This document shows positions 24,691-34,815 of a stretch of 64,000 nt of DNA, piece by piece. Source of the DNA: Turritopsis dohrnii (Eukaryota > Cnidaria > Hydrozoa > Anthoathecata > Oceaniidae). Location of the stretch: the NCBI GenBank assembly GCA_027922465.2, contig BQMF02000627.1:1-64000 (forward strand), written 5' to 3'. The position numbers were made by a program, and so were the translations under genes. The stretch's first letter is position 1, and each line of letters starts with the position of its first letter. A model generated the notes under the pieces. The model saw only the letters and a program-made list of their open reading frames with translations, ran no database searches and had not been told where the DNA came from.

Positions 24691-25322
24691 ATATATACCT
24701 GAATATGTATAATTAAGTTTATATAAAAAGACTTTCATGTAGGGGTTTTCTCTAAAGTAACTTATAAGAGGTCTTTTCCAAACAAAATATGATTTTTTTT
24801 TCAATTGAAGTGAATACAAATCTGATTTCGACTAAAAAAGTTTGTATTAAAGTCAAAATAAGTTACTAAGTCTTCAAATAAGCTGTTTTTGAGTACTTCA
24901 AAAGATTTTATGCAGACTTTGTGTTATATGATCACAAAAAGTTCAAAAGTAAACCTCTCCCTATGCAGATGATTCCGAAAAGGAATGACTATAGATCATT
25001 AAAAATTTATGACAATATTAAAAAAATACTGTGTTCGTAATGCGTGACAATGTGTCTTTCACACATTTCTGTTGTACTTCATTGAAAATAAAAAATTAAG
25101 CAAAACAACTGCTTATTATTTGAGAATAAACAAGAGCCAGATGGCGCAAAACGGTAGCAGCAAGCAGCATACTTTCGAAAGCACGACCAAAAATTGCCAT
25201 AAAAAAATAGCTAGTGTAAAGCGGTCTTATCGAATGTAAATGGGGTCTTATTAAGAAACGCCACCAGCAAATAATTTTCAAGACAAAGAAATGAACATAC
25301 ATGAGTCGAATTTTTTCAAGAA

Positions 25323-25632
25323 AAAAATTTATTTATTTATTTACGAATGTTTACCCAGGATAGCCTCTTCAGTTCCTTAAGGTACTGTTATCAATGAGGG
25401 TCCTGCGAAGGAGGTCCTAGAGCATTTAAAGCCCCCATTTGGGCTACGGAAGCTGTAATGACAGAAGCCGCTCAACTAGACAACCACCCTAGACATCATT
25501 CCTATTCTCTTGCTGAGTGCTAAGCAGAGAGGATTGATTCACACTGTTATAGTCGCTGGCATGACTCGGTCGGGGATTGAACCCGCGACCTCCCGAACAG
25601 GAAGCGAACACTCTACCACAAGGCTACCAGTC
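25323..25632 (-). mobile_element. tRNA-derived SINE, copy 1
   Basis: Read on the minus strand it begins CTGGTAGCCTTGTGGTAGAGTG (polymerase III A box). About 35 bases later comes CGCGGGTTCAATCCCCG (B box), then a body with AGCCCAAATGGGGGCTTTAAA, and it ends in a (TAAA)n tail. A second copy in the other orientation is at 50896-51204. Head, boxes, body and simple-repeat tail define a SINE. The tRNA-like head has a good T arm, but I do not assign an isotype. Confidence 0.85.
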
Positions 25633-26648
25633 GGTATGAGTAAAAAACGCGTCTGCTTCGAAAAAAATTAAAAACAGTAACAAAGATTCCATGGACTCAA
25701 GAAACCTTCCCAAAAACTGTGATCTTTGTGCAAAATGACGGTTTAGATAGCTGACAAACTTTAGATGTAATTAAAAAGTTCGTTAAGGTTGAACTACCTC
25801 TTACATCCAAATGTTAAGCATTTTTAGTAAAAGTAACTACTTACTACTTTTAACTTAAAGCCTTACTACCAAAATATCTCTTTCTTCATGTATTATTAAG
25901 CGATGAAATATTAGAAAAATTTATTTTAGAATGTTTGCTGGATATAACCTTCGAATATTTTTAGACTGCGTTCCTTTGTGAGATTTCATATGATTTTCTG
26001 AACGAAATCTGATCGACTGTTAAGCGTAGGCTAAAAACTGCCGTTTCGGCCGGAGTAATAGTAGAAGTAGTAGTAGTAGGAGTCCAAGGTTGTTTTAATA
26101 CGGTATTCGCTTACGCTGTTACCGTAAAAAATAAGAGATTGCTGGCCAAGCAGATAAGCAGAATAAAACTTAAAAAACAAGAACAAATTCGCAAAAGCTT
26201 TCGATTTAAAAAAATGAAAAAATGAAATTTATCTATGGTGAATAATAATTTTTTACATACATGAAAACATAAAAGATCATACGAAACATGAGTGACAAGA
26301 CAAGACTATGAAAGAAATAAAAAACAAGACAACCAGACGGTCGAAAGATTTCGCTTATGTTTTTTTATGAATAGTGACCTATAAATAACAGCCATTCTAA
26401 ATACATACTTGAGGATTCATTGGGTTGCAGAGCGGAATTTATAATAAACCCGTCTCCATAGTGATACGTGTTTTCGTATTTCTGCGTAACGTCCCTGTTT
26501 CTGAGCCTAGTTGCCCTACTGATACATTTTGTTAAAAAGATTTGCTAGTGTAAGCATAGAAATAAAAAAAAGTTTTATTGTGTAAACCTAACTTTATTAA
26601 TAAACATCACAAATTGAAACAATAATAATATTTCGATGTAAATCTTAC

Positions 26649-26814
26649 CAGAACTGATGAATTTGAGCTTTTCAGCGACAGCACCCCATGCATTTTTTAC
26701 AGCATCTTTTTCTTTATAACTCTTTTGACTTTTGTCATAAAGACAAGGGTACAAACGTACCTCTTCAGACAATAATTCTTCTTCGTGAAGTGAGTAACAT
26801 TTTTTGTCTGCCAT
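26649..26814 (-). CDS. First exon of a MADF (Myb/SANT-like) domain protein
   Basis: The exon starts at ATG 26814 and runs to a good donor (CTG|GTAAGAT, exon end 26649), leaving phase 1. The residues EEELLSEEVRLYPCLYDKS, then YKEKDAVKNAWGAVAEKL, match the start of a MADF domain: acidic-x-L-x-x-x-V-x-x-YP-x-LYD, then a basic stretch with NAW-x-x-(I/V)A. MADF proteins bind DNA. They occur as host transcription factors and as the second gene of PIF/Harbinger transposons. A possible terminal exon starts at about 26510 (after ATCAG) with a short phase-1 frame ending TTATTATAA, but it is weak. Upstream, 26900-27117 has a TTGGTTCCCATTTGTGG end that could be a Harbinger terminus. Confidence 0.65.
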
Positions 26815-26899
26815 GTTGATTTATGAAAACATACAATGTTCTTACAAAATCAGCATACATTTTCTCATCCAGAATAAGATTTTTGTCGGTTTCTTCTGA

Positions 26900-27117
26900 T
26901 CTCGGCAAATGAGTATTTAAACGCGGCGTTTATTTCATTTTTGAAATCAAAAAACTTTGTTTCCAACTTGGAGATTTTATTCGCGTTTAACAGAGTTAAT
27001 ATTTCAGGGTCAAAAGATCAAAAACGTTTCCACTGGAGTTAAAAATCTAACGCGATTAAAATCTACCTGCTTAACGCCAATAAACGCGATTAAACCACAA
27101 ATGGGAACCAAGCTTTA
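26900..27117. repeat. Possible Harbinger-type terminus upstream of the MADF exon
   Basis: Read on the minus strand, the stretch starts AAGCTTGGTTCCCATTTGTG and carries two CGCGTTTA/CGCGTTAGA blocks (TAATCGCG...). This looks like a transposon end. The matching end was not found within 24.4-26.6 kb, so the assignment is tentative. Confidence 0.35.
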
Positions 27118-27404
27118 GTGGAAGCTCTATAGTTTATGTGCAACAGAATCAATGTGCAAAAACAAATTCTTAAAACTCCTTATTAATGGGCAATGGGCAT
27201 TAATCAACCATTCACAGGAGCAGCTATTTAGACTTCTACCAGCCAAAGATGTTTTCCAAAACGCAGAAAATTAACTTTAATGAAAAAGCTTGAGCTCTAT
27301 GTACGGTATTTCCATACCATATAAAAATTCAACTATCTAAAATAAACATTTTCAACAAAAAAAGTTGTTTTTTTTTGTATTTTTATTTTTTTTAATTTTT
27401 TTTT

Positions 27405-27493
27405 GAGGGGGGGGCGAATCCCTCGTGGTCTCGCCCCCCATTTTTTTCCACACCCAGAACGCGCGGTTAGACCGCGGTCCTGGGTGGGTTTTC
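27405..27493. repeat. GC-rich island with two imperfect palindromes
   Basis: In otherwise very AT-rich DNA, one palindrome pairs GGGGGGGGCGA with TCTCGCCCCCC. The next pairs ACCCAGAACGCGCGGT with ACCGCGGTCCTGGGT around a TAG loop. It could be a MITE core or a structured RNA. No coding frame is credible; the frame at 27352-27660 runs through it with low-complexity ends. Confidence 0.55.
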
Positions 27494-27767
27494 CTATACA
27501 CATGAAACTCTTTTCGTGTCACTAAAATGTAAGAACAAAAAATGATTAGTAATGAATTAAGATAATTAACTAAGATAATTAATAGGTAACAAATAAAGGA
27601 ATTAGCACATAGATAGATTATACTATTGACACTGAGAATTAATATCTCCAAAAATAACATACAGTTTTATGAGAAATATTTGTGTTACTTACGGCTGGTA
27701 GGTTCTTTATCCTTCTTTTGTTTTAAAAAAGACAGTGAAACATTAAAGGAATTACCACATACACAGA

Positions 27768-28654
27768 TTAAAAATGTGGTATTGCGGCTGAGAATTATGA
27801 TTTCCAAGAATAATTTCAATTGAGTTTTATTAGAACTTTTTGTATTAGGGAAAAAATCCTTACTCTCCAAATTTTGGGTAGATGTTGTTGCTATAATATA
27901 AAAGAGAAACAGTATAAACACTGCCAAAGTGCATTCTACACAGATTCAACACAGATCTACAGACTAAAACTGATGTTTTATGTAAAACAATTCATAACTC
28001 ACAACTGCTGGGATTTTTAGCATCTAAACAGAAAGAATATTAGAAAGAAGATTTCAATAGTGAACATGATAAGAGGCAACATGTATTAGAGAAAGAATCC
28101 TTACTCTTCATATTTTGGACTGAAGTTGTTACTATAATGATAATAAGAGAAACAGTATAAATAACTTCATCTGTCAAAGTTAAATACATGTATTTAAGTA
28201 AAATGTTAAAAAGGAAAATATCAAACCTTCTCCCAGTAGACCCTTCTCTTCTGAAATGAAAGGAGTAATTTAATATTCACCAATAGTAATTCTAAATGAC
28301 ACTAATGGTATTCTATTGAAGCAATAATTCCTTTTACCTTCCGGTGTTATTTCATCATTCCCTAAAATATAGGAGGTATAAATAGACCGTCTTTTCTTTT
28401 TCTTTATTATATTTACAGTTTTATTTTGAAAACTTACCAGTTTCTTCAACCCCATCATGAAGCACTAAAATATAATACATACTCACATGGATTTATACTG
28501 CTTTAATAATTCCAATATATTGGAAAGCTCTATGTACTTACTGTCTTCATCAGTTACATTAGGACCTGGAACAAAACAGTGAAAAATTAATTTTGTATTC
28601 AAAAACAACAGTATAAAAAGCATAGAAATATTTACCTTCACGTGGCACTGCCAT
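27768..28654 (-). CDS. Micro-exon gene: nine exons of 19-27 nt, all phase 1
   Basis: Minus-strand exons read from splice signals and frame: 28654-28636 (19 nt, ATG start), 28565-28542 (24), 28464-28438 (27), 28361-28338 (24), 28250-28227 (24), 28131-28105 (27), 28023-28003 (21), 27890-27864 (27) and 27787-27768 (20, with TAA). All introns are GT-AG, most with strong donors (GTAAGT, GTAAGG, GTGAGT; one GTTTGA) and TTTTAG/TTTCAG/TTATAG-type acceptors. All interrupt a codon after its first base, so any internal exon can be skipped without breaking the frame. The spliced product is about 63 residues and acidic at first (VTDED, HDGVEET, NDEITPE). It then has two related units, TTSVQNMK and TTSTQNLE, from exons 6 and 8, which look duplicated. 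No signal peptide or known domain was found. The first and last exons are least certain. The architecture resembles flatworm micro-exon genes, but no homology is claimed. Confidence 0.55.
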
Positions 28655-28659
28655 TGTTT

Positions 28660-29273
28660 TTTTTATTTTAAATTTTTTTTAGTTCACTAAAAAAGAAACA
28701 ACTTAGAATTAATTTTCACAAAGGTAAAAGGATGAATGCCCTGACTTTTGGTTCATGGATGGCGCATGCAAGAACTTTACATAATAAACAAAATTAAGAT
28801 GCAAGAGACGAATGCATGCACAACTCATGGTAACAGAGTACACCGCGTGAACATAAGTCAATGGGACTTGTACTCCGCCTAAAAAACAAACATACAGAAA
28901 TAAACTGTTTTTTTAGGCAAAATAATTAAGTAACTATAAAAGCATATCTTTACATCCATATTTAGCATTGCAACAAAGAAAATGTCATTGAATTAACAAA
29001 TTAACACTATAATATCAATCATTAACAGTTGAGCAACAGACACTATAGGAAAACTCATGACAGTATATATTACAATATAAAAGTCATGACGCTATAGAGG
29101 AAAAGCTGCTTTTAAACAACTGCAATGCAAATCACTCCCAAATGAGTGACGATACGATCAATGTACAACCGGAAACTGATATTTTTACTTTTCCGGTATC
29201 TTCGAAACTCATAGTCCAAATCCTTTGCACATACCAAGTATATGGATGAAAACAAAAGATATGCAGAATTAAG
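28660..29273 (-). other. 3' flank of the Helitron gene
   Basis: Between the micro-exon gene and the helicase stop there is no further coding sequence. A clear Helitron 3' end (hairpin followed by CTRR) could not be picked out by eye. Confidence 0.4.
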
Positions 29274-31118
29274 TTACTGTAATACTTGTGGAAAGACGAC
29301 ATTTTGAGTATACATCTTTCCATTGATATAACCTTGTTTCCCAGTAGCAGCAACTTTGATTTTCACATTATCAAATGCCTTTGCTCTGGAACATGCTACA
29401 TATAGTTGACCAGGAGAAAAGCACGGCCTCTGCAAAAACAAACCAATTTTATCAAATGTTTGACCTTGACTCTTGTTAATAGTGAAAGAGTAGGCCAAAC
29501 GGATAGGCAATTGTCTGCGTTTCAATATAAAAGGCATACCTGTATCTGAAGGTGACAGTTCAACCCTAGGTATGAAAATGATTTCTCCAACTGCTGACCC
29601 TGTCAAAACTTCAGCTTTAATGAAATTATGAGATAATTCACGAACAATCAAGCGGGTGCCATTACAGAGACCTTTTTTGATGTTCAGATTCCTCAAAAGC
29701 ATAATAATAGCCCCAACTTTAAGTTTCAAACAATGTGGAGGCATACCCGAAGGTGTTATGCTGTTCAGAAAATCAAGCGGATAATTTTGCCGCTCATCTT
29801 CATTGTCACATACCACTTCATCAGCACTGTAATAACAAACTGCCTCTCCTTGCAATCTTTCCAACACCTCATTGTTAATGATCAATGATTGCTCGTTTGT
29901 TGGTGTCAGAATGGCCGTTGAGGCGTATTCGTGAGGTTCCAATCCGTCATACATCACCGATATAATTGAAGTGTTGTGGGGAACAACGCAACAATCAGGG
30001 ATTTCGATAGAACCCTTAGCCGGTTCATTTTGTTTTGTTGGCAGTTCACCATTACCAAGTTGTAATAACCAAGCACAGAATTCTTGTTCTTCCGGCCTGG
30101 CTCTCATATTCTCGGTAAGTGAGTATTTTACCACTGATGCCCATATAGCAGAACTTGTCAAGCAAACTTCAATAACATCAGTTGGTTTTGCTTTCTTCAC
30201 AACTGGCAAACGCTGACGAAAATCTCCGCCCCATAAAAGTACCTTTCCACCGAAAAGTGCATCACTGCCGCAAATGTCACGAAGCAGTCTGTCGATAGCA
30301 TGAAAAATATGCGTAGAAACCATTGTGGCTTCATCGATCAGAAACAGGTCAATACTTCGAAGGTATTCTGCATGTTTAGATGTCGGTGTTATGTTACATA
30401 CACTGTTTTCTAAAACAGGAACAGGCAAACGAAATAAGGAATGCAATGTACAACCACCAGATAATAAAGTGGCTGCAATACCTGTGAATGCAGCAGTAGC
30501 AACTTTCCAACCTCTAGCTCTACATGCTGTAATAACATAGTTATATGTAAATGTTTTACCTGTGCCAGCTGGTCCATCCAGATAAAATAATGTTTCAGGT
30601 TGTGCTAAACCATTGCGCACATTTGAAACAGCAGACAAAATCGCATCTGCAACAACTAACTGCTGTTCGTTAAGCTGAGGCCTTACCTGCTGGGCCCTGT
30701 CAATGTAAATATTCACATCGACTTCTTCCTCAGGGATCTGCTGAACCAACTCTGGAAGATTGAACTGTGTTAACGACATACCAAATTGTTTTAAGACATT
30801 ATCAATGTAACCCAAAACCCTTTGCTCTGCTTGAGCAACAGCCAAAGTTCGAGTGTAGTCCTCACACAGATGCCCCTTGAATGTGTTCCACAACTCGAGA
30901 GGATTGGAGGGTTCGCAGTGTGTCAAAATCGTGACAAACAGTTGTCTAAGCTGTTGAGGCATCTGGAAGGTTGATGCTTCTTCCAACGTATTGTGCCACT
31001 CTTCGTCATCTTGTAGAAGACGTCTGGCAGTACACGCTTCTCGGAAAGTGTCGTAAACCACTCCATCAAAAGTACGTAGATATTCGAATGATGTAGCGCC
31101 TGGAACATGCAGCAACAA
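29274..31118 (-). pseudogene. Helitron gene, C-terminal Pif1-like helicase
   Basis: A 614-codon open section in the same frame as the upstream Rep parts. It begins in the conserved LLLHVPGATSFEYLRT segment, shortly upstream of the helicase domain. The Walker A motif is LDGPAGTGKTFTYNYV (about residues 183-198), motif Ia is AAFTGIAATLL, and the Walker B-like motif is IDLFLIDEATMV. Further helicase motifs are LLWGGDFRQ and, near the end, the SFTINKSQGQTFDKIG block and LYVACSRA. These are the superfamily 1B motifs of Pif1 helicases as fused to Rep in Helitrons, where the helicase unwinds DNA during rolling-circle transposition. This part is intact, but the gene is interrupted upstream by stops near 31230 and 31371 and by other lesions, so the element is not autonomous as read. 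An alternative is translation of this section alone, which I consider unlikely. Confidence 0.9.
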
Positions 31119-31370
31119 AACTCGAAGGAAAAATCGTTCTCTTTCTGATGGTCGTGCATTATATAACCGAGCGACTATAGGCTTTAATGTTCTTTTTCGT
31201 TTTTGCCATTTTTTCTCTTTGCCATGGAAGACTTAATGGTACGGAATATCTGAGTAAAGATACTGTCGAGCGTCAGGATCTTCTACATTCAGATTAAACC
31301 ATGCTGTAAGGTGACTATCATTCAATGCCCCTTCAGCAGCTTCCTCTTCTTCGCCAGCTCTAAAATAAAC

Positions 31371-33791
31371 TTAATGACGATCAGGTAAATGAACAGCTAA
31401 TCGCTTAATAGTATGCGATTTTTCATGCATAGAGAACTCAAATATTCTCCATAATGCTTCGGGCGCACTAACATATCGAGCATCCAGAAACGTTTTTATT
31501 TCGTCATGTTCCAAACATTCATTAATCTCGATATTAGCACGATCATGTCCTTTGTAAATGTATTTAAAGAGATACTTTACACTTTTGATTGTGGTACATG
31601 CTTCCAAATTGATGTGAGCATTATACTTCTTGGACAACTACGGACAGTACGGAACTACCCATTGATTATCTAAGTCCACATTTCTTACTTTCACTGTACG
31701 GCCATTGTTACGTCTGCGATACAGTGGATACCCATTTGCATTCATTTGGGTTGCTTCACAAAATCGTTTTGGGAAATCCTTGGTGCAGTTGCCATCATCT
31801 CCCATACAAACTGCATTAGGGTTAGCATTCCCACAGGGACCATGAATCATACATGACTTGATGATATTATGAAGTTCAGGTTCCTGTTCAGGATCTGGTA
31901 TTTCAGCAGAAATTAAGCTGTTGATGTCATCAGCATTACGCAGTTTATCCTCTTGTGCTAAATGGATAAGAATATGAGCATGAGGTAAAGAACGTTTCTG
32001 AAATTCAATAACATACAAATGGGAAATGGCTTTCCCCCAAAACACCATTTTTATTAATGTCCTCCAAAAGTGCTTTTAATTTCAAATTGAAAACACGTGT
32101 AATCAAATCAGGACGATAATGTGCAGGCTCATTATCTAAGTTTTCTGTGATTTCCTTCCATTTTGGATTACAGGTAAATGTGCAAAACAAATCCGGTTTG
32201 CCCATTTTAGTTACCATGGCCATAACATCTTGATAATTCTGTTGCATTGCCCTTGGACCACCCTGAAAAGAAGAAGGAAGAATCACCGGTCTGCCTGCTT
32301 GAAGGCCACGGTTTTCTGCAACATTTTCAAGATAATCAATGAGCCCTTGATATTGCTCAACCCGGAAATTACCCTGATTTCGACGAATGTAATTAAGACG
32401 GTCAGATTCAACTTAGCAGTAACAATCTACAGCAAATTGTTGAAGTAATCTTTTACCTTTTAAGATGGGGCTAAAACCTTCTCTAAATGCAAACCTATAA
32501 ATATAATATTGCAACATGGTAGTACGACAATGCTGGCCTGTTGCATATTCTGCTACGTGAGGAATGTCAGAACTCCAACTCAACTCTCCTCTTGGAAAAA
32601 ATACAGGATACACCATTGGATCAAGATTAGGTGAATGAACAGGCAAATCCTGCAATGGTCTATCTCGAGGGTAAACAACAATGTCTCGAGCCAATGGTGG
32701 TGCACCATCTTCACCAACAAAAACAGCAGCTACTTCATCATGTTGAGGTAGATTGTATCGGCGCCTGTCACCACCACTTCTCAAGTGCATTCTAACCTGA
32801 AAATCAAAAGCAAATTATCAAAAGCAGTTGAAAGATCAGTATTTAGTAAATATATATTTCCACTAACCTCAGATGGTTGGCGATTCTGTTCATTTGCGCG
32901 ATGCAGTTCCTCTGCTTCTACCTCACTCATGTGTTTATAAGCAGCTGCATAAGGACTCTCCCGTAAAATGATATCTTGCAAAGTTTGCATGACTTCAGGG
33001 GAGCAACCTTGATTTTCTGGTCTTGCCATTCGCTCGTTGAATGCATCCATACCATCATAAATATATAGTTGACCATATGATGGAGGAACACCTGGCGGTG
33101 GGTGTAAATTACCTGTTCGGTGACATACCTGGCCATTGATATGAAAAACTGGTGGACCACGACCTGGCGGTACAGCCAATTTCGCACCCATAGAAGCAAA
33201 AGCAACCGAACTGTTGAACTTTCGAATATTTTCTTGAAAGTTCTTTGCTTGATTGTTATCACTTACTAAAAGATCTTTAAGGTCATTAGGATAATAAATA
33301 TTATCTAAATGAACTTTACCATTGTGACAACACTTAAAATTAGTTTCCTCAGCAAACATTCTGGCACCACAAAACTGACAGACTTTGTCCATGGCACCAA
33401 GATAGTGTAGCTCAGGTAGTTGGTCTTGCCGAGCAACACGATGCAATTGGGGATTTGCATTTCGTTGAGCACCCCGCCTTGCTCTCATGCGATGAACATT
33501 AGCATTTCGCCGGGCTAATCTTTGACCATCATCTTCAGTTTGGCGATACTGAGCACGTCTTTCAGCATCGTTCACTCTAAGACGTTCATTATCTGCCTGA
33601 ATGTCTGGTGGCTGGATATCAATAAGCTGAAGCTGTTGGCGCCTTGCCTCAGCCACATCTTCATGTGCATGCCGACGCTGAATAACAGAGCGTATTTGCT
33701 GTTGATCAGGTGGCTGGAGCACAAACTGGCCATTCCTAAAAACTGCTTGGAAGCCAGGAATAATATTAGTGCCTCTTATATTAAACATCAC
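31371..33791 (-). pseudogene. Helitron gene, N-terminal and Rep (HUH) part, broken
   Basis: The coding order on the minus strand starts at about 33791 with an arginine-rich leader and a zinc-finger-like CQFCGARMF...CCHNGKVHL. A 71-bp intron follows (donor GAG|GTTAGT at 32867, acceptor TTTTCAG at 32797), after which VRMHLRSGGDRRRYNLP continues in frame. The Helitron N domain is next. The HUH motif is SLPHAHILIHL (about 31980), and the two-tyrosine motif YLFKYIYKGHDR lies at about 31565-31600. Lesions are a TAA at 32413-32415, a frameshift in a G run near 32036 (TTTTGGGGGAAAG), a TAG at 31638-31640 and a TAA at 31371-31373. Rep nicks and joins DNA ends in rolling-circle transposition. All key motifs are retained, so the breakage looks recent. 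Confidence 0.88.
32797..32867 (-). other. Intron in the Helitron Rep gene
   Basis: On the minus strand the sequence reads CCATCTGAG|GTTAGTGG, and 71 bases later TTGATTTTCAG|GTTAGAATGCAC. Removal joins the two coding sections in phase 0, whereas without splicing the first frame runs on only to a stop at 32781. The short length and canonical ends support a genuine intron. Confidence 0.7.
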
Positions 33792-34439
33792 AGTTCAGAA
33801 ACACCAATAACAAAAAAAAGAAAGAAATAGCTACCAACTGTGAATAAACAGCACAAATCTAGGCAGAAGCAGAGAAGCAAACTGACTAATACAAAATAAA
33901 CAGAAATAGACGAAACTGTGATAATAAACAAACATTTCTATGTAAAAACTAACGTCTTTTCAACTAACGTATAAAAAATGAATCTGGAATGCAAATAGAA
34001 AAAGTGTTAGAAGACAGAAACAGTAATAGGTTGTAAACATAAATAAAGGATAAACAGCTCTTGGGAAAGGATAAACCGCCGTAAAGTTTACCATTTTTAA
34101 ATTACTATGAAAACAAATAAAGAGATCTCACCTCGTTGACGTATATTTTGTGCGTATAAACAAATAAAAAACGATCAACAGGGCAGCAGCCACAACCAAC
34201 AGAATGATCTAATTAAATAAAAAAAAATCGTCATACATTAGCCAGTAAGTAGCCTATTTTAAAATTTTAAACAAACGGTTTACCTGATCTTCGCTTTGAT
34301 AATACAATACAAACAATTTTATGTATATACGATATTGTTTCGCAAGCGTCCTTACTGGAAAATTAAAAATTAATTTGTTTACGTTCTGAACGAATTGGTT
34401 GCTATAGTTTGCCCGATTGTGGAAAACAATTTTGATTGG
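33792..34439. other. 5' flank of the Helitron gene
   Basis: No coding region is seen. The Helitron 5' end should lie here or in the repeat that follows, but a TC start next to an AT target site cannot be fixed by eye. Confidence 0.35.
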
Positions 34440-34815
34440 TTCAAAAGCATCACGTCAATCAAAACAATCAAAATAAATCAAACTAAATGCGCATTGTATA
34501 GGTTTCCCGAAAGAAACGTCACACTTCGATTACGTATCATGTATACGTATATACTGATTACGTAACTTTAGAAAGTGTCTCTTGGCCTCTACCAGGTATT
34601 ATGCGCATTGTGTTGGTCTCCCGAAAGAAACGCGACACTTAAATTACGTAACATTAAAAAAAGTGTCTGTCGCCGCTGCGTGGTTTTACGACGAAAAGGA
34701 AAAAAATAAGAAGGTTTTGACCGTGCAAAAAAAAGTAAATATATCACTCTCTAAAATAAAAGTGGGATGCACAATTGCGAATTAGTATAATAAGACTAGT
34801 ATCCCGGGTAAAAAC
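34440..34815 (+). repeat. Copy of the CACTCTCTAAAATAAAAGT repeat end
   Basis: Contains GTTTTACGACGAAAAGGAAA, TTTTGACCGTGCAAAA, ATATCACTCTCTAAAATAAAA and GATGCACAATTGCGAATTAG. These are shared with 39655-39785 (same orientation) and with 20996-21130 (reversed). The beginning also has a small internal duplication (CCCGAAAGAAACG twice, near 34505 and 34620). Confidence 0.75.

Noticed and set aside
25323..25632. Possible true tRNA genes at the SINE heads
   Set aside because: Anticodon arms do not form a sound seven-base loop and the copies have SINE bodies and tails.
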